NCBI RefSeq assembly: GCF_004297125.1
Contig: NZ_SCVD01000040.1
Location: 62,001 to 126,000, forward strand
Length of the DNA stretch: 64,000 nucleotides
Direction: 5' to 3'
Source: Phenylobacterium sp.
GTDB lineage: Bacteria > Pseudomonadota > Alphaproteobacteria > Caulobacterales > Caulobacteraceae
Below are positions 1 through 8,632 of this stretch, piece after piece. Position numbers and translations under genes: made by a program. The stretch's first letter is position 1. Each line of letters begins with the position of its first letter. The notes below the pieces were generated by a model that saw only the letters and a list, made by a program, of their open reading frames with translations, was not told the origin of the DNA and searched no databases.

Positions 1-1
1 G

Positions 2-427
2 CTGGCCTGCGACCTGCGGGTCGCCAGCCCGAAGGTGGCCGCCATCGGCCTGCCCGAGACCCGGATCGGCATCTTCCCGGGCGGCGGCGGGACCCAGCGG
101 CTGCCGCGCGTGGTCGGCGAGGCCAAGGCGCTGGAGATCATCCTGCGCGGCCTGACGTTCGACGGCGCGGAGGCGCACCGCATCGGCCTGGTCCACGAAC
201 TGGCCGACGACCCGCTGGCCCGCGCCCTGGAGATCGCCGCGGAGTGGGAGACCCGCGGCGCCCAAGGGCTCGCCTACGCCAAGCGCCTCACCCGCGCGGC
301 CCTCGACCGCCCGGTTTGGGAGGGCCTGTCCGATGAGCGCCGGAGCTTCGGGGAGGTGATGCGGACGGCCTCGGCCCGCGAGGGCCTGCGCCGGGGCCGC
401 CCGCCCGCGGAGATCCAGAAGGTTTGA
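2..427 (+). CDS. Enoyl-CoA hydratase/isomerase family protein (5' truncated by window edge)
   Basis: Open frame from the window edge; LACDLRVAS...IGLPETRIGIFPGGGGTQRLPRVVG crotonase motif. Confidence 0.92.
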   Translation: MACDLRVASPKVAAIGLPETRIGIFPGGGGTQRLPRVVGEAKALEIILRGLTFDGAEAHRIGLVHELADDPLARALEIAAEWETRGAQGLAYAKRLTRAALDRPVWEGLSDERRSFGEVMRTASAREGLRRGRPPAEIQKV

Positions 428-1841
428 TCCGAGCGGGCCTGGGGCCGGTTGGTTTGGGCGAGGCCGATCTGAAGTCCGAGGGCTCGGGGCCGGACGACTT
501 TGGGCCGGGCTTGTAGCCGGACGCCTTGGGGCCGGAGCCCTTGTATCCCCCGGGCTTGGGACCAGCGGCCCTGAAGCCGGACGGCTTGGAGCCCTCGGGC
601 CTGGGTGCGGACGGCTGGAACGCGACGGCCTTAGGCTCCGGCGGCCGGGACGGCCTCGGTCCGGTCGATTTCGACGCCGAGGCCCGGGCCGCCGCGGCCT
701 TGCGCTCGGCAGGCCGTGGCCGAGGGGCCGCCAGGGTCGGGGCGGGGCGGTCGATGATGCCGGGGCGCGTCGGCGTGACCACCTTGCCCGCCCGCTTCGC
801 CTTCACCGCGGGCTTGGGCTTGCCCGAGGCCTTGGACCTGGCGAAAGCTGCGTCCTTCAGCGGCTGGCGGACCTTCGGCTTCGGCTTGGCCCAGCCGGCC
901 TTGTAGACCGGCTTCTCCTTGGGACCGGTCCGCGCCGGCGCTAGGTCGGCCTGGGCCTTGGCTTCCTCCTGGGCGCGACGCGACGCGCTCTTGTTGGGCG
1001 AGCGGTACTGCGGCCGCTCCCCGGTGGGCAGGTTGGCCGGGTCGATGTGCTCGGCGAACTGCTCGCGGACCACCCGAGGCCCCACTTCCTCCAGCTCGCC
1101 CACCCCCAGGGTTCCCAAGGCCAGCGGCCCGTAAGCCAGGCGGATCAGCCGGTTCACCTTCAGGCCGATGGCCTCCAGCACGCGGCGCACCTCGCGGTTC
1201 TTGCCCTCGTGCAGGCTGACGGTCAGCCACAGGTTGGCGCCCTGCGGCCCCTCCTTGGCCTTGTCCAGCTTGGCGTCGACCGGGCCATAGCGGACGCCGT
1301 CGACGGTGATGCCGTCCTTCAGCGTGTCCAGCTTCTCCTGGGTGGTCCGCCCGTGGGCGCGGGCGCGGTAGCGGCGGACGATGGCCGTGGACGGCATCTC
1401 CAGCGCCCGGGCCAGCTCGCCGTCGTTGGTGAGCAACAGCAGGCCCTCGGAATTGATGTCGAGGCGGCCCACCGAGATCAGCCGCGGCAGCCCGTTCGGC
1501 AGGGCGCCGAACATCGTCGGGCGGTTGTTCGGGTCCTTGTGCGTCGTCACCAGGCCCACGGGCTTGTGGTAGCGGAACAGGCGCGCGGGCTCGGGCTCGC
1601 CGATCACCTCGCCGTCGACGGTGAGGATGTCGCCGGGCTCCACCTTCACGGCCGGCGTGTCCAGCGTGCGGCCGTTGATGCCGACCCGCCGCTCAGCGAT
1701 CAGGCGCTCGACGTCGCGGCGCGAACCGACGCCGGCGCGGGCCAGCAGCTTGGCCACGCGTTCGCCCCCTTCGGGGCCGCCATCGGAATCGTTGTCTTGA
1801 CCCGGATCGTCGGGCTGGGGTCGTAGTGGATCGTGGACCAT
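288..1841 (-). CDS. Pseudouridine synthase (RsuA/RluB family) with long low-complexity basic C-terminal tail
   Basis: S4 domain GERVAKLLARAGVGSRRDVERLI, catalytic GRLDINSEGLLLLTNDG, then KNREVRRVLEAIG; followed by ~250 aa K/P/G/S/A-rich tail. Start taken at ATG 1841 (MVHDPLRPQ). Confidence 0.85.
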   Translation of the reverse strand: MVHDPLRPQPDDPGQDNDSDGGPEGGERVAKLLARAGVGSRRDVERLIAERRVGINGRTLDTPAVKVEPGDILTVDGEVIGEPEPARLFRYHKPVGLVTTHKDPNNRPTMFGALPNGLPRLISVGRLDINSEGLLLLTNDGELARALEMPSTAIVRRYRARAHGRTTQEKLDTLKDGITVDGVRYGPVDAKLDKAKEGPQGANLWLTVSLHEGKNREVRRVLEAIGLKVNRLIRLAYGPLALGTLGVGELEEVGPRVVREQFAEHIDPANLPTGERPQYRSPNKSASRRAQEEAKAQADLAPARTGPKEKPVYKAGWAKPKPKVRQPLKDAAFARSKASGKPKPAVKAKRAGKVVTPTRPGIIDRPAPTLAAPRPRPAERKAAAARASASKSTGPRPSRPPEPKAVAFQPSAPRPEGSKPSGFRAAGPKPGGYKGSGPKASGYKPGPKSSGPEPSDFRSASPKPTGPRPARIKPSGSPRAGGPGAGPRGPRPSASPPRSSGAHRTGPPKPGGRGPRG

Positions 1842-1853
1842 GATCAGCGGACA

Positions 1854-2294
1854 ATGCGCATCGCGCTCGAAGCGGCGCAAGCGGCAGCCTTGGCGGGGGA
1901 GACACCCGTCGGCGCCGTCGTGGTCGATCCAGCGTCCGGCGAGGTGGTCGCGGTCGGCGCGAACCAGCCCATCGGCAGCCACGATCCCACCGCCCATGCC
2001 GAGATCGTGGCGATGCGCGAGGCGGCCCGGAAGCTGGGCAACTACCGGCTCACCGACCTCACCCTCTTCGTCACCCTGGAGCCCTGCGCCATGTGCGCCG
2101 GAGCCATCAGCCACGCGCGCATCGGACGGGTCGTGTTCGGCGCCGAGGACCCGAAGGGCGGGGCCGTCGTGAACGGGCCGCGGTTCTTCGAACAGCCCAC
2201 CTGCCACTGGCGGCCGAAGGTGGAGGGCGGCGTGCTGGCCCAGGAGGCGGGCGACCTCTTGCGCAGCTTCTTCCGAGCTCGCCGCAAGCCGTGA
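1854..2294 (+). CDS. tadA: tRNA adenosine(34) deaminase
   Basis: MRIALEAAQAAALAGETPVGAVVVD..HAEIVAMR..TLEPCAMCAGAISHARIGRVVFGA, deaminase zinc motifs (HAE, PCxxC); a GTG at 1833 is an alternative start. Confidence 0.9.
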   Translation: MRIALEAAQAAALAGETPVGAVVVDPASGEVVAVGANQPIGSHDPTAHAEIVAMREAARKLGNYRLTDLTLFVTLEPCAMCAGAISHARIGRVVFGAEDPKGGAVVNGPRFFEQPTCHWRPKVEGGVLAQEAGDLLRSFFRARRKP

Positions 2295-3061
2295 GGTACG
2301 AGGAGTTCGCCCCGCCCCAGGCGCTCGCCCCCTACGTCCATTGCCTCTGGGTCTTCGAAGGCCAGGACGCACGGGAGCCGCAGCGGATCGTGCCGGACGG
2401 CCGGTGCGAGCTGATCCTGCACTGGCGCGCGCCCTACCTCGAACAGGATGGCGCGGGCTGGACGCCGCAGCCGCGGGCCCTGTTCGCCGGCCAACTCACC
2501 CGGCCGCTCCATCTGTTGGCTCGCGAACGGGCCGGGGTGGTGGGCGTGCGGTTCCGGACGGCAGGCTCCGCCGTCTATCTGCAGAGCCACGTGAACGCGT
2601 TCACGGACCGCCGGCTGGCGGTCAGCGACGCGCCGGACCTGCGCAAGGCGACGGACGAGACCGAACGGCTGGCCCTGGCCGCCGGCTATGTGGCCTCCCG
2701 CCTGGAGCCGCGCTTCCACGATCGGCAGATCTCGCGCGCTGTCGAGGAATTGCGCCGAAGCGGGGGGCGCGTGCCGCTGGATGCGCTGGCGTCCACGGCC
2801 GACCTGTCGCCCCGCATCCTGCAGCGCCGGTTCCTGCAGGCGGTGGGCGTGCCGCCACGGATGTTGGCCTCCATCCTGCGCTTCCACCGGGTGTTCGAGG
2901 CGCTGCAGGCGCCCGGCGTCACCAGCTGGACCGAGGCGGCCCAGGTCGCGGGCTATTTCGACCACCCGCAGATGGCCCGCGACTTCCGCCGTTTCGTGGG
3001 CTGCACGCCCAGCGAATTCCTGGCCGCCGAGCGGGGCCTGGCCAGCCACTTGGCGTCGTAA
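2291..3061 (+). CDS. AraC-family transcriptional regulator (DUF6597-type N-terminus)
   Basis: GTG start overlapping the tadA stop; C-terminal AraC HTH RILQRRFLQAVGVPPRMLASILRFHRVF...AGYFDHPQMARDFRRFVGCTPSEF. Confidence 0.85.
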   Translation: MRYEEFAPPQALAPYVHCLWVFEGQDAREPQRIVPDGRCELILHWRAPYLEQDGAGWTPQPRALFAGQLTRPLHLLARERAGVVGVRFRTAGSAVYLQSHVNAFTDRRLAVSDAPDLRKATDETERLALAAGYVASRLEPRFHDRQISRAVEELRRSGGRVPLDALASTADLSPRILQRRFLQAVGVPPRMLASILRFHRVFEALQAPGVTSWTEAAQVAGYFDHPQMARDFRRFVGCTPSEFLAAERGLASHLAS

Positions 3062-3117
3062 ACGTACAAGCGCCGAACGCCCGCTACGGTTAAGCCTGGG
3101 CCTCGGAGGACCACCCC

Positions 3118-3573
3118 ATGCGCATCGCCCTCGCCCTGATCGCCCTCGCGACTGCGACCGCCGCCCGGGCCGCCCCGGCGGACGACGTGACCAGGCTGTC
3201 CTGGATGGCCGGAAGCTGGGTCGAGGAGAAGGACGGCGTCACCACCCGCGAGACCTGGCTGCCGCCGCTGGGCGGAGTCATGGCCGGCGCCGGCCAGACC
3301 AACGCCGGGACGCGTCCGCCCCGCGTGGAGCACATGAAGATCGCCGCCGAATCGGGAGGCGCCACCTATACCGCCGTTATCCCCGGCCAGGCGCCGACGC
3401 CGTTCGTCCTGCTCCCCGGAAAGGATGGCGAGGCGGTGTTCGAGAACAGGGCCCACGACTTCCCGCAAAGGGTGATCTACCGCCGCTGCGGAGAGGACCT
3501 CTGCGCCCGGATCGAGGGGATCCTCCGCGGCCGGCCGGCGTCGGAGTCATGGCGCTACCACCCCCTCCGCTGA
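3118..3573 (+). CDS. Secreted DUF6265-like protein
   Basis: Signal peptide; DDVTRLSWMAGSWVEEKDGVTTRETWLPPLGGVMAGAGQT. Confidence 0.7.
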   Translation: MRIALALIALATATAARAAPADDVTRLSWMAGSWVEEKDGVTTRETWLPPLGGVMAGAGQTNAGTRPPRVEHMKIAAESGGATYTAVIPGQAPTPFVLLPGKDGEAVFENRAHDFPQRVIYRRCGEDLCARIEGILRGRPASESWRYHPLR

Positions 3574-3667
3574 TCTTTTTCGTTAACCTCACCGAGACGG
3601 AAATCATTAATTTCAAAGATTTTTTCGCGCGCTGAAACCGGCCGCCGAAAGGCTCCGTATCTGCGGC

Positions 3668-3829
3668 ATGACGTGGGAAACCTATTGCCGCGAAGAAGCC
3701 GCCGAGTGCGAGAGACTCGCACGCGACGTGCAGGGCGACGACCGCAAGATCTGGGCGCAAGCCGCCCGGCAGTGGCGATCGCAGCTCGCGAAGCGCAAGC
3801 CGGCGAACGGCCAGGAAGGCCGGGCCTAG
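3668..3829 (+). CDS. Small 53-aa hypothetical protein
   Basis: ATG..TAG ORF read by hand (MTWETYCREEAAECERLARDVQGDDRKIWAQAARQWRSQLAKRKPANGQEGRA); below the ORF-track length cutoff. Confidence 0.5.
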   Translation: MTWETYCREEAAECERLARDVQGDDRKIWAQAARQWRSQLAKRKPANGQEGRA

Positions 3830-3912
3830 ACGGCGCCAGCCGCCGACGGGCCTTGCGCGCACCTGCGCGCGAGTCCGATGATCCTTCCAAACAACGGTAT
3901 GGGAGGAAGGCC

Positions 3913-4788
3913 ATGGGACTGCTCGAAGGCAAGGTCGCCATCATCACCGGCGCCGGAAACGGCCTGGGCGAGGCCTATGCGAAACTCTTCGCGAAGGAAG
4001 GCGCGGCGGTCGTCGTCAACGACCTGGGCGGGCCGCGCGACGGTTCGGGCGCGGGCTCCGTCTCCGCGGCCCAGAAGGTGGTCGACGAGATTGTCGCCGC
4101 TGGCGGGCGGGCCGTGGCCAACGGCGACGACGTCTCGACCCTTCAGGGGGGCGAAAATATCCTGAAGACGGCGCTCGACGCCTTTGGCCGGGTCGACATT
4201 CTGGTCTGCAACGCCGGCATCCTGCGCGACAAGACCTTCGCCAACACCTCCGAGGAGGACTGGGACAGGGTCATCAAGGTCCACCTGAAGGGGTCCTACT
4301 GCTGCGCCCTGCCGGTTTGGAGGCACATGAAGGACCACGGCGGCGGGTCGATGGTGCTGACCTCGTCCACCTCGGGCCTCTACGGCAACTTCGGCCAGAC
4401 CAACTACGGCGCCGCCAAGGCGGGCATCTACGGCATGGTCCGGGTGATGGCGATCGAGGGCCGCAAGTACGACATCCGGGTCATGGGCCTGGCCCCCGGC
4501 GCCTACACCCGCATGACCTCGGACCTGCCCGGCCGCCAGGGCCGCGAGCCCGACCCGCTCAGCCTACCCGAGAACGTGGCTCCCGGCGTGCTGTTCATGG
4601 TCTCCGACCTGGCGGCCGACCACTCCGGCAAGATCCTCGGCGTCTCCTCGCGCGGCGTGCGCGAAATCAAGATGCTGGAGACCGAAGGCTTCGCGCCCGG
4701 CCGGCCGTACACGGCTCAGGAGGTGGCCCGGAACGCGGACAAGGTCTTCTTCCCCGAGCGGGAGGGTCGTGCGGTCACGCTGGCCTAG
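3913..4788 (+). CDS. SDR-family oxidoreductase (MFE-2-like short-chain dehydrogenase)
   Basis: GKVAIITGAGNGLGEAYAKLFAKEGAAVVVNDLGG, NAGILRD, YGAAKAGIYGM. Confidence 0.9.
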   Translation: MGLLEGKVAIITGAGNGLGEAYAKLFAKEGAAVVVNDLGGPRDGSGAGSVSAAQKVVDEIVAAGGRAVANGDDVSTLQGGENILKTALDAFGRVDILVCNAGILRDKTFANTSEEDWDRVIKVHLKGSYCCALPVWRHMKDHGGGSMVLTSSTSGLYGNFGQTNYGAAKAGIYGMVRVMAIEGRKYDIRVMGLAPGAYTRMTSDLPGRQGREPDPLSLPENVAPGVLFMVSDLAADHSGKILGVSSRGVREIKMLETEGFAPGRPYTAQEVARNADKVFFPEREGRAVTLA

Positions 4789-5894
4789 CTCCGCCAGCGG
4801 AGCGTCGTCGGTTCCACGGGATTCACGAAACCGCGGCCCTCGCGCCGGCTGGCGATCCATTCGCGCTTCAACGCCTGGTACCACTTGGCCTGCCGGTCGG
4901 CGTCGTCGATCCAGAGCAGGGTCGGGTCGTGCTTCAGGCCCTCGTTCTGCAACTTCACCATGTCGCCGTCCTGGCGCAGGAAGGTGCGGGCCATGTGCGC
5001 CAGCACCGGCTTCAGCAGCCGGAACGCCGGATGGTCCGACCAGGCGATCTGGGTGACCTGGGTGCGTCTGGCGTCGATCGGCGTGAGGCATGTCAGCGAG
5101 AGCACCTGCCGCTTGCCCACCGTGACGTGCTCCCAGCGCAGGCCCGGCAGGCGGAAGGTGATCTCGGTCTCGGGCCGGCCGCCGAGGATCGCATAGGCGC
5201 GGCTGTTGCTGGACGGCGCATGCCGCACCATGGCGAATCCGGCCTCCCGGGGCTCGAACCGCTTCTCCTTGTCGTGCTCGCTGCCGGCCGTGCGCCACCA
5301 CCACTGGCGGTGGACGTAAGGGCCGTGCGCGGGGTCCATGAGCCCGACGACCGCCTGGTCGATGTGGGCGTCGAAGACCATGCGGTCGACCAGCTTCGGC
5401 TTCCCGCCGACCACGCCAGGGAAGACCGGCGGCGGCTGGTCCGGCTCGCCCAGCGGCGTCGCGCCGGCCCAGACGAAGACCATCCCCTGGCTCTCGGCCA
5501 CGGGATAGCTGCGCACCCGGACGCGGGAGACGTCCATAGCCTGGTCGGCGGTCAGCGACGGGATCGCCGCGCAGGCGCCGTCCGGCCGGAAACGCCAGCC
5601 GTGGTAGGGGCAGGCCACGGTCTCGACGCCCAGTTCATCCTTGTGGAACCGGCCCGCCGACAGCGGCGCGGCCCGGTGCGGGCAGACGTCGCGCAGGGCG
5701 AAGAGCTGGCCGCTCCTCGCGCGCCCCAGGGCGACCGGCTCGCCCAGCAGCTCCAGGTGGCTCAGCCGGCCGGGCCTCAGGTCGTCGGACAGCGCCGCCA
5801 GATACCAGGTGTCGGTCAGGAAGCCCTGGCCGAACCGCGTGTCCGAGCGGACCGTACGGGTTTCGCCGTCAGGCATCGCCATTCGTGGGGTCAA
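4785..5894 (-). CDS. Rieske [2Fe-2S] aromatic-ring-hydroxylating oxygenase
   Basis: CPHRAAPLSAGRF...CPYHGWRF Rieske motif; D..H...H-type mononuclear iron region. Confidence 0.9.
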   Translation of the reverse strand: MTPRMAMPDGETRTVRSDTRFGQGFLTDTWYLAALSDDLRPGRLSHLELLGEPVALGRARSGQLFALRDVCPHRAAPLSAGRFHKDELGVETVACPYHGWRFRPDGACAAIPSLTADQAMDVSRVRVRSYPVAESQGMVFVWAGATPLGEPDQPPPVFPGVVGGKPKLVDRMVFDAHIDQAVVGLMDPAHGPYVHRQWWWRTAGSEHDKEKRFEPREAGFAMVRHAPSSNSRAYAILGGRPETEITFRLPGLRWEHVTVGKRQVLSLTCLTPIDARRTQVTQIAWSDHPAFRLLKPVLAHMARTFLRQDGDMVKLQNEGLKHDPTLLWIDDADRQAKWYQALKREWIASRREGRGFVNPVEPTTLRWRS

Positions 5895-5953
5895 AATCAG
5901 TCATTCAGCGAATTCAATGTGCGTGAGGTGTGGGGCGCGATACCCATTTCGCC

Positions 5954-6337
5954 ATGAAACGCGCCCTCGTCCAAATGGCTGCGCTTGCGCTCCTCGGCGC
6001 CTCCGCGGCCCAAGCCGCCCCACCGACCGATCCGATGGCCGGCTTCTACGGCAACACGGTGACCATAGCGGTCCCGCCCTACTATTTCGCCAGGCGCTAT
6101 GTCGACCCGGACGGCACGTGGCGCGAGCCGCGCGGCTCGGCCTGGATCAAGGGGGCCTGGAAGGTCGATGGCGGCCAGATCTGCAGCTGGCAGACCGAAC
6201 CGGCCGTCCACGAGGCACGCCGATACTGCTATCCGATCATGGCCCGCAAGGTCGGCGAGGAATGGACCACGGTCGATCCCGACACCGGCGCCGAGGTGTT
6301 CCAGAAGATCGAGCCCGGTCGCTCAGGTCAGCCTTAG
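5954..6337 (+). CDS. Hypothetical exported protein
   Basis: Signal peptide MKRALVQMAALALLGASAAQAA; no recognised domain. Confidence 0.6.
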   Translation: MKRALVQMAALALLGASAAQAAPPTDPMAGFYGNTVTIAVPPYYFARRYVDPDGTWREPRGSAWIKGAWKVDGGQICSWQTEPAVHEARRYCYPIMARKVGEEWTTVDPDTGAEVFQKIEPGRSGQP

Positions 6338-7927
6338 GAAGCAGGCGGCGTACGGCGACAGGCCCACGGACCCGCCGCGCAGGTCGGCCTCGCCGGTGCG
6401 GAGCGGCAGGAGCTCGACGCGCTCGAGCGACGGGTGGGCGAACACCTGCGGCGCGTCGCTGAAGTTGAAGACGCAGACCACCTCGTCGCCCTCGTGGTGG
6501 CGGACGAAGGCGACGATAGGCTCCGACGTCCCGACGAATTCGATGTCGCCCAGGGTCAGCGCCGGGGTCGCCTTGCGCAGGGCGATCATCTCGCGGGAGA
6601 AGGTCAGCGCCGAGTCCGGGTCCTCGCCCTGTTCCTCCACCGACAGGCCCTGGTGCTCGGCCGCCAGCGGCAACCAGGGCTCGCCCTCGGTGAACCCCAT
6701 CTGCGGACCGGTGGTCCAGGGCATCGGCGTGCGGCAGCCGTCGCGGCCGCCATCGTAGGGCCAGTAGAGGTCGCCCACGGGGTCGCGGAGCTGGTCTCGG
6801 GTGAGCTTGGCCTGCGGCAACCCCAGTTCCTCGCCCTGGTAGATCAGGGTGGTGCCCTTCAGGCTGACCAGCAGGGCGAACAGCATCTTGGCCAACTCGG
6901 GCGAGGCGTCTTCGCCGCCGAACCGGCTGACCGTGCGCGGGACGTCGTGGTTGGAGAAGCTGATCGTCGGCCAGTGGTCGGGATAGTCGGCCAGGGTCTC
7001 GAAGTGCGTGGTGACGAAGGAGGCCCGGAGCCTGCGCGCCAGCAGCATCACGAAGGTGTAGCCGGAATGCAGGCCCTCGGCGGGCGAGAGATAGGCGCCG
7101 CAACGGGCCTCTTCCTCCGAAAACTCGCCGAACACGAATCGGTCGGCGAAGGCGTCGACCCGTCGGCGGATGACGTCCAGCGTCTCGACGTTCTCCTCGA
7201 GGTTGGAGTCGTACCAGTGGAGCTGCAGGTTGCCGGCGTGGGACCAGTTCAGGCTCCGCCGCTCGTCCATGGGCACGGGCGGGTTGGGGGTCAGGGCCGC
7301 GTCGTGCAGGAAGGTGCCGGCCACGTCCAGGCGGAAGCCATCGACGCCCTTGGCCAGCCAGAAGTCCAGTACGGACAGCGCCGCCTCGCGGGCGCCGGAA
7401 TCGCGCCAGTTCAGCTTGGGCTGCTGCCTGAGGAACTTGTGGTGGTAGTGCTGCCGGCGGGCCGGCTGGTAGGCCCAGGCCGGGCCCCCGAACACGCTGA
7501 GCCAGTTGTTCGGCGCGGTCCCATCCTCTTGTGGGTCCGCCCACACGTACCAATTCGCCTTGGGTCCGTCCTTGCCGCCTGTCAGGCTCTCCACGAACCA
7601 CGGATGGACGTCCGAGGTGTGGCTCAACACCTCGTCCAGCACCACCTTCAGGCCGCGGTCGTGGGCCGCGTCCAGCAGGGTCTGGAAATCCTTGGCCGTC
7701 CCGTAGTCGACCTGAATCCCCTCGAAGTCGGAGATGTCGTAGCCCCAGTCGCGGTTGGGCGAGGGGTGGATCGGCGACAGCCACAGGCCGTCGACGCCCA
7801 GGCTCTGGATGTAGTCCAGTTTGGCCATGACGCCGGGCAGGTCGCCATGGCCGTCACCGTTGCTGTCGAAGAAGCTGCGGACGTAGACGTGGTAGAGGAT
7901 CGCGCCCTTCCACCACGGCTCCGCCAC
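6323..7927 (-). CDS. GH13 alpha-glucosidase / alpha-amylase family protein
   Basis: WWKGAILYHVYVRSFFDSNGDGHGDLPG, DGFRLDVAGTF, FSNHDVPR GH13 motifs. Confidence 0.92.
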   Translation of the reverse strand: MAEPWWKGAILYHVYVRSFFDSNGDGHGDLPGVMAKLDYIQSLGVDGLWLSPIHPSPNRDWGYDISDFEGIQVDYGTAKDFQTLLDAAHDRGLKVVLDEVLSHTSDVHPWFVESLTGGKDGPKANWYVWADPQEDGTAPNNWLSVFGGPAWAYQPARRQHYHHKFLRQQPKLNWRDSGAREAALSVLDFWLAKGVDGFRLDVAGTFLHDAALTPNPPVPMDERRSLNWSHAGNLQLHWYDSNLEENVETLDVIRRRVDAFADRFVFGEFSEEEARCGAYLSPAEGLHSGYTFVMLLARRLRASFVTTHFETLADYPDHWPTISFSNHDVPRTVSRFGGEDASPELAKMLFALLVSLKGTTLIYQGEELGLPQAKLTRDQLRDPVGDLYWPYDGGRDGCRTPMPWTTGPQMGFTEGEPWLPLAAEHQGLSVEEQGEDPDSALTFSREMIALRKATPALTLGDIEFVGTSEPIVAFVRHHEGDEVVCVFNFSDAPQVFAHPSLERVELLPLRTGEADLRGGSVGLSPYAACFLRLT

Positions 7928-7931
7928 CGGG

Positions 7932-8552
7932 TCAGACTTCGCTGGCGTCGGTGATGATCTTCGAGACCAGGCCGTAGCTCACGGCTTCCTCGGCGCTCAT
8001 CCAGAAGTTCCGCTGGGTGTCCTTCACGACCTTTTCGAAGGTCTGGCCGGTCTCCTTGGCGATCGTCCGGTTGATGCGGTCCTGCATCTTGATGATCTCT
8101 TCCGCCTCGATCTCGATGTCCGAGGCCTGGCCGCGCACGCCGCCCAGGGGCTGGTGCAGCAGGAAGCGGGTGTTCGGCAGGCAGAGCCGGTTTTCCTTAA
8201 GCGCGCCCAGGAAGATGTGCGCCCCGGCGCTGGCCACCCAGCCGGTGCCGATCACCTTCACCTGGGCCCCGCAGAAGCGGATCATGTCGTGGATCGTGTC
8301 GCCGCTCTCCACGTGGCCGCCGGGCGAGTTGATGATCACCCGGATCGGCTTGTCGCTCTCGCTGGCGAAGGCGGTGATCTGGGCGGTGACCCGTTCGGCC
8401 AGCCGCATGTCGATCTCGCCGAAGATCAGCACGGTGCGCGACTTGAACAGCGCGTTCTGGACCGGACCCGCGCTCATCGGCATGTCGGGCAGGCGGCCCT
8501 TGTCGTCGTCGTCCTCGTCTTCGTCGTTGAGGTAGGAAGTCCACTTCAGCAT
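7932..8552 (-). CDS. ClpP-family serine protease paralogue (ATP-dependent Clp protease proteolytic subunit-like)
   Basis: INSPGGHVESGDTIHDMI, GWVASAGAHIFL (Ser), RFLLHQPLGG (His), DTQRNFWMSAEEAVSYGLV. Confidence 0.88.
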   Translation of the reverse strand: MLKWTSYLNDEDEDDDDKGRLPDMPMSAGPVQNALFKSRTVLIFGEIDMRLAERVTAQITAFASESDKPIRVIINSPGGHVESGDTIHDMIRFCGAQVKVIGTGWVASAGAHIFLGALKENRLCLPNTRFLLHQPLGGVRGQASDIEIEAEEIIKMQDRINRTIAKETGQTFEKVVKDTQRNFWMSAEEAVSYGLVSKIITDASEV

Positions 8553-8632
8553 GGGAGCGCCTCAAAATTCTGTCTCTCAGGAGTTATTGCTCCCGAGGGC
8601 TTCCGGCAAGCCCGGCAAGCCGCCGCGCAGGC

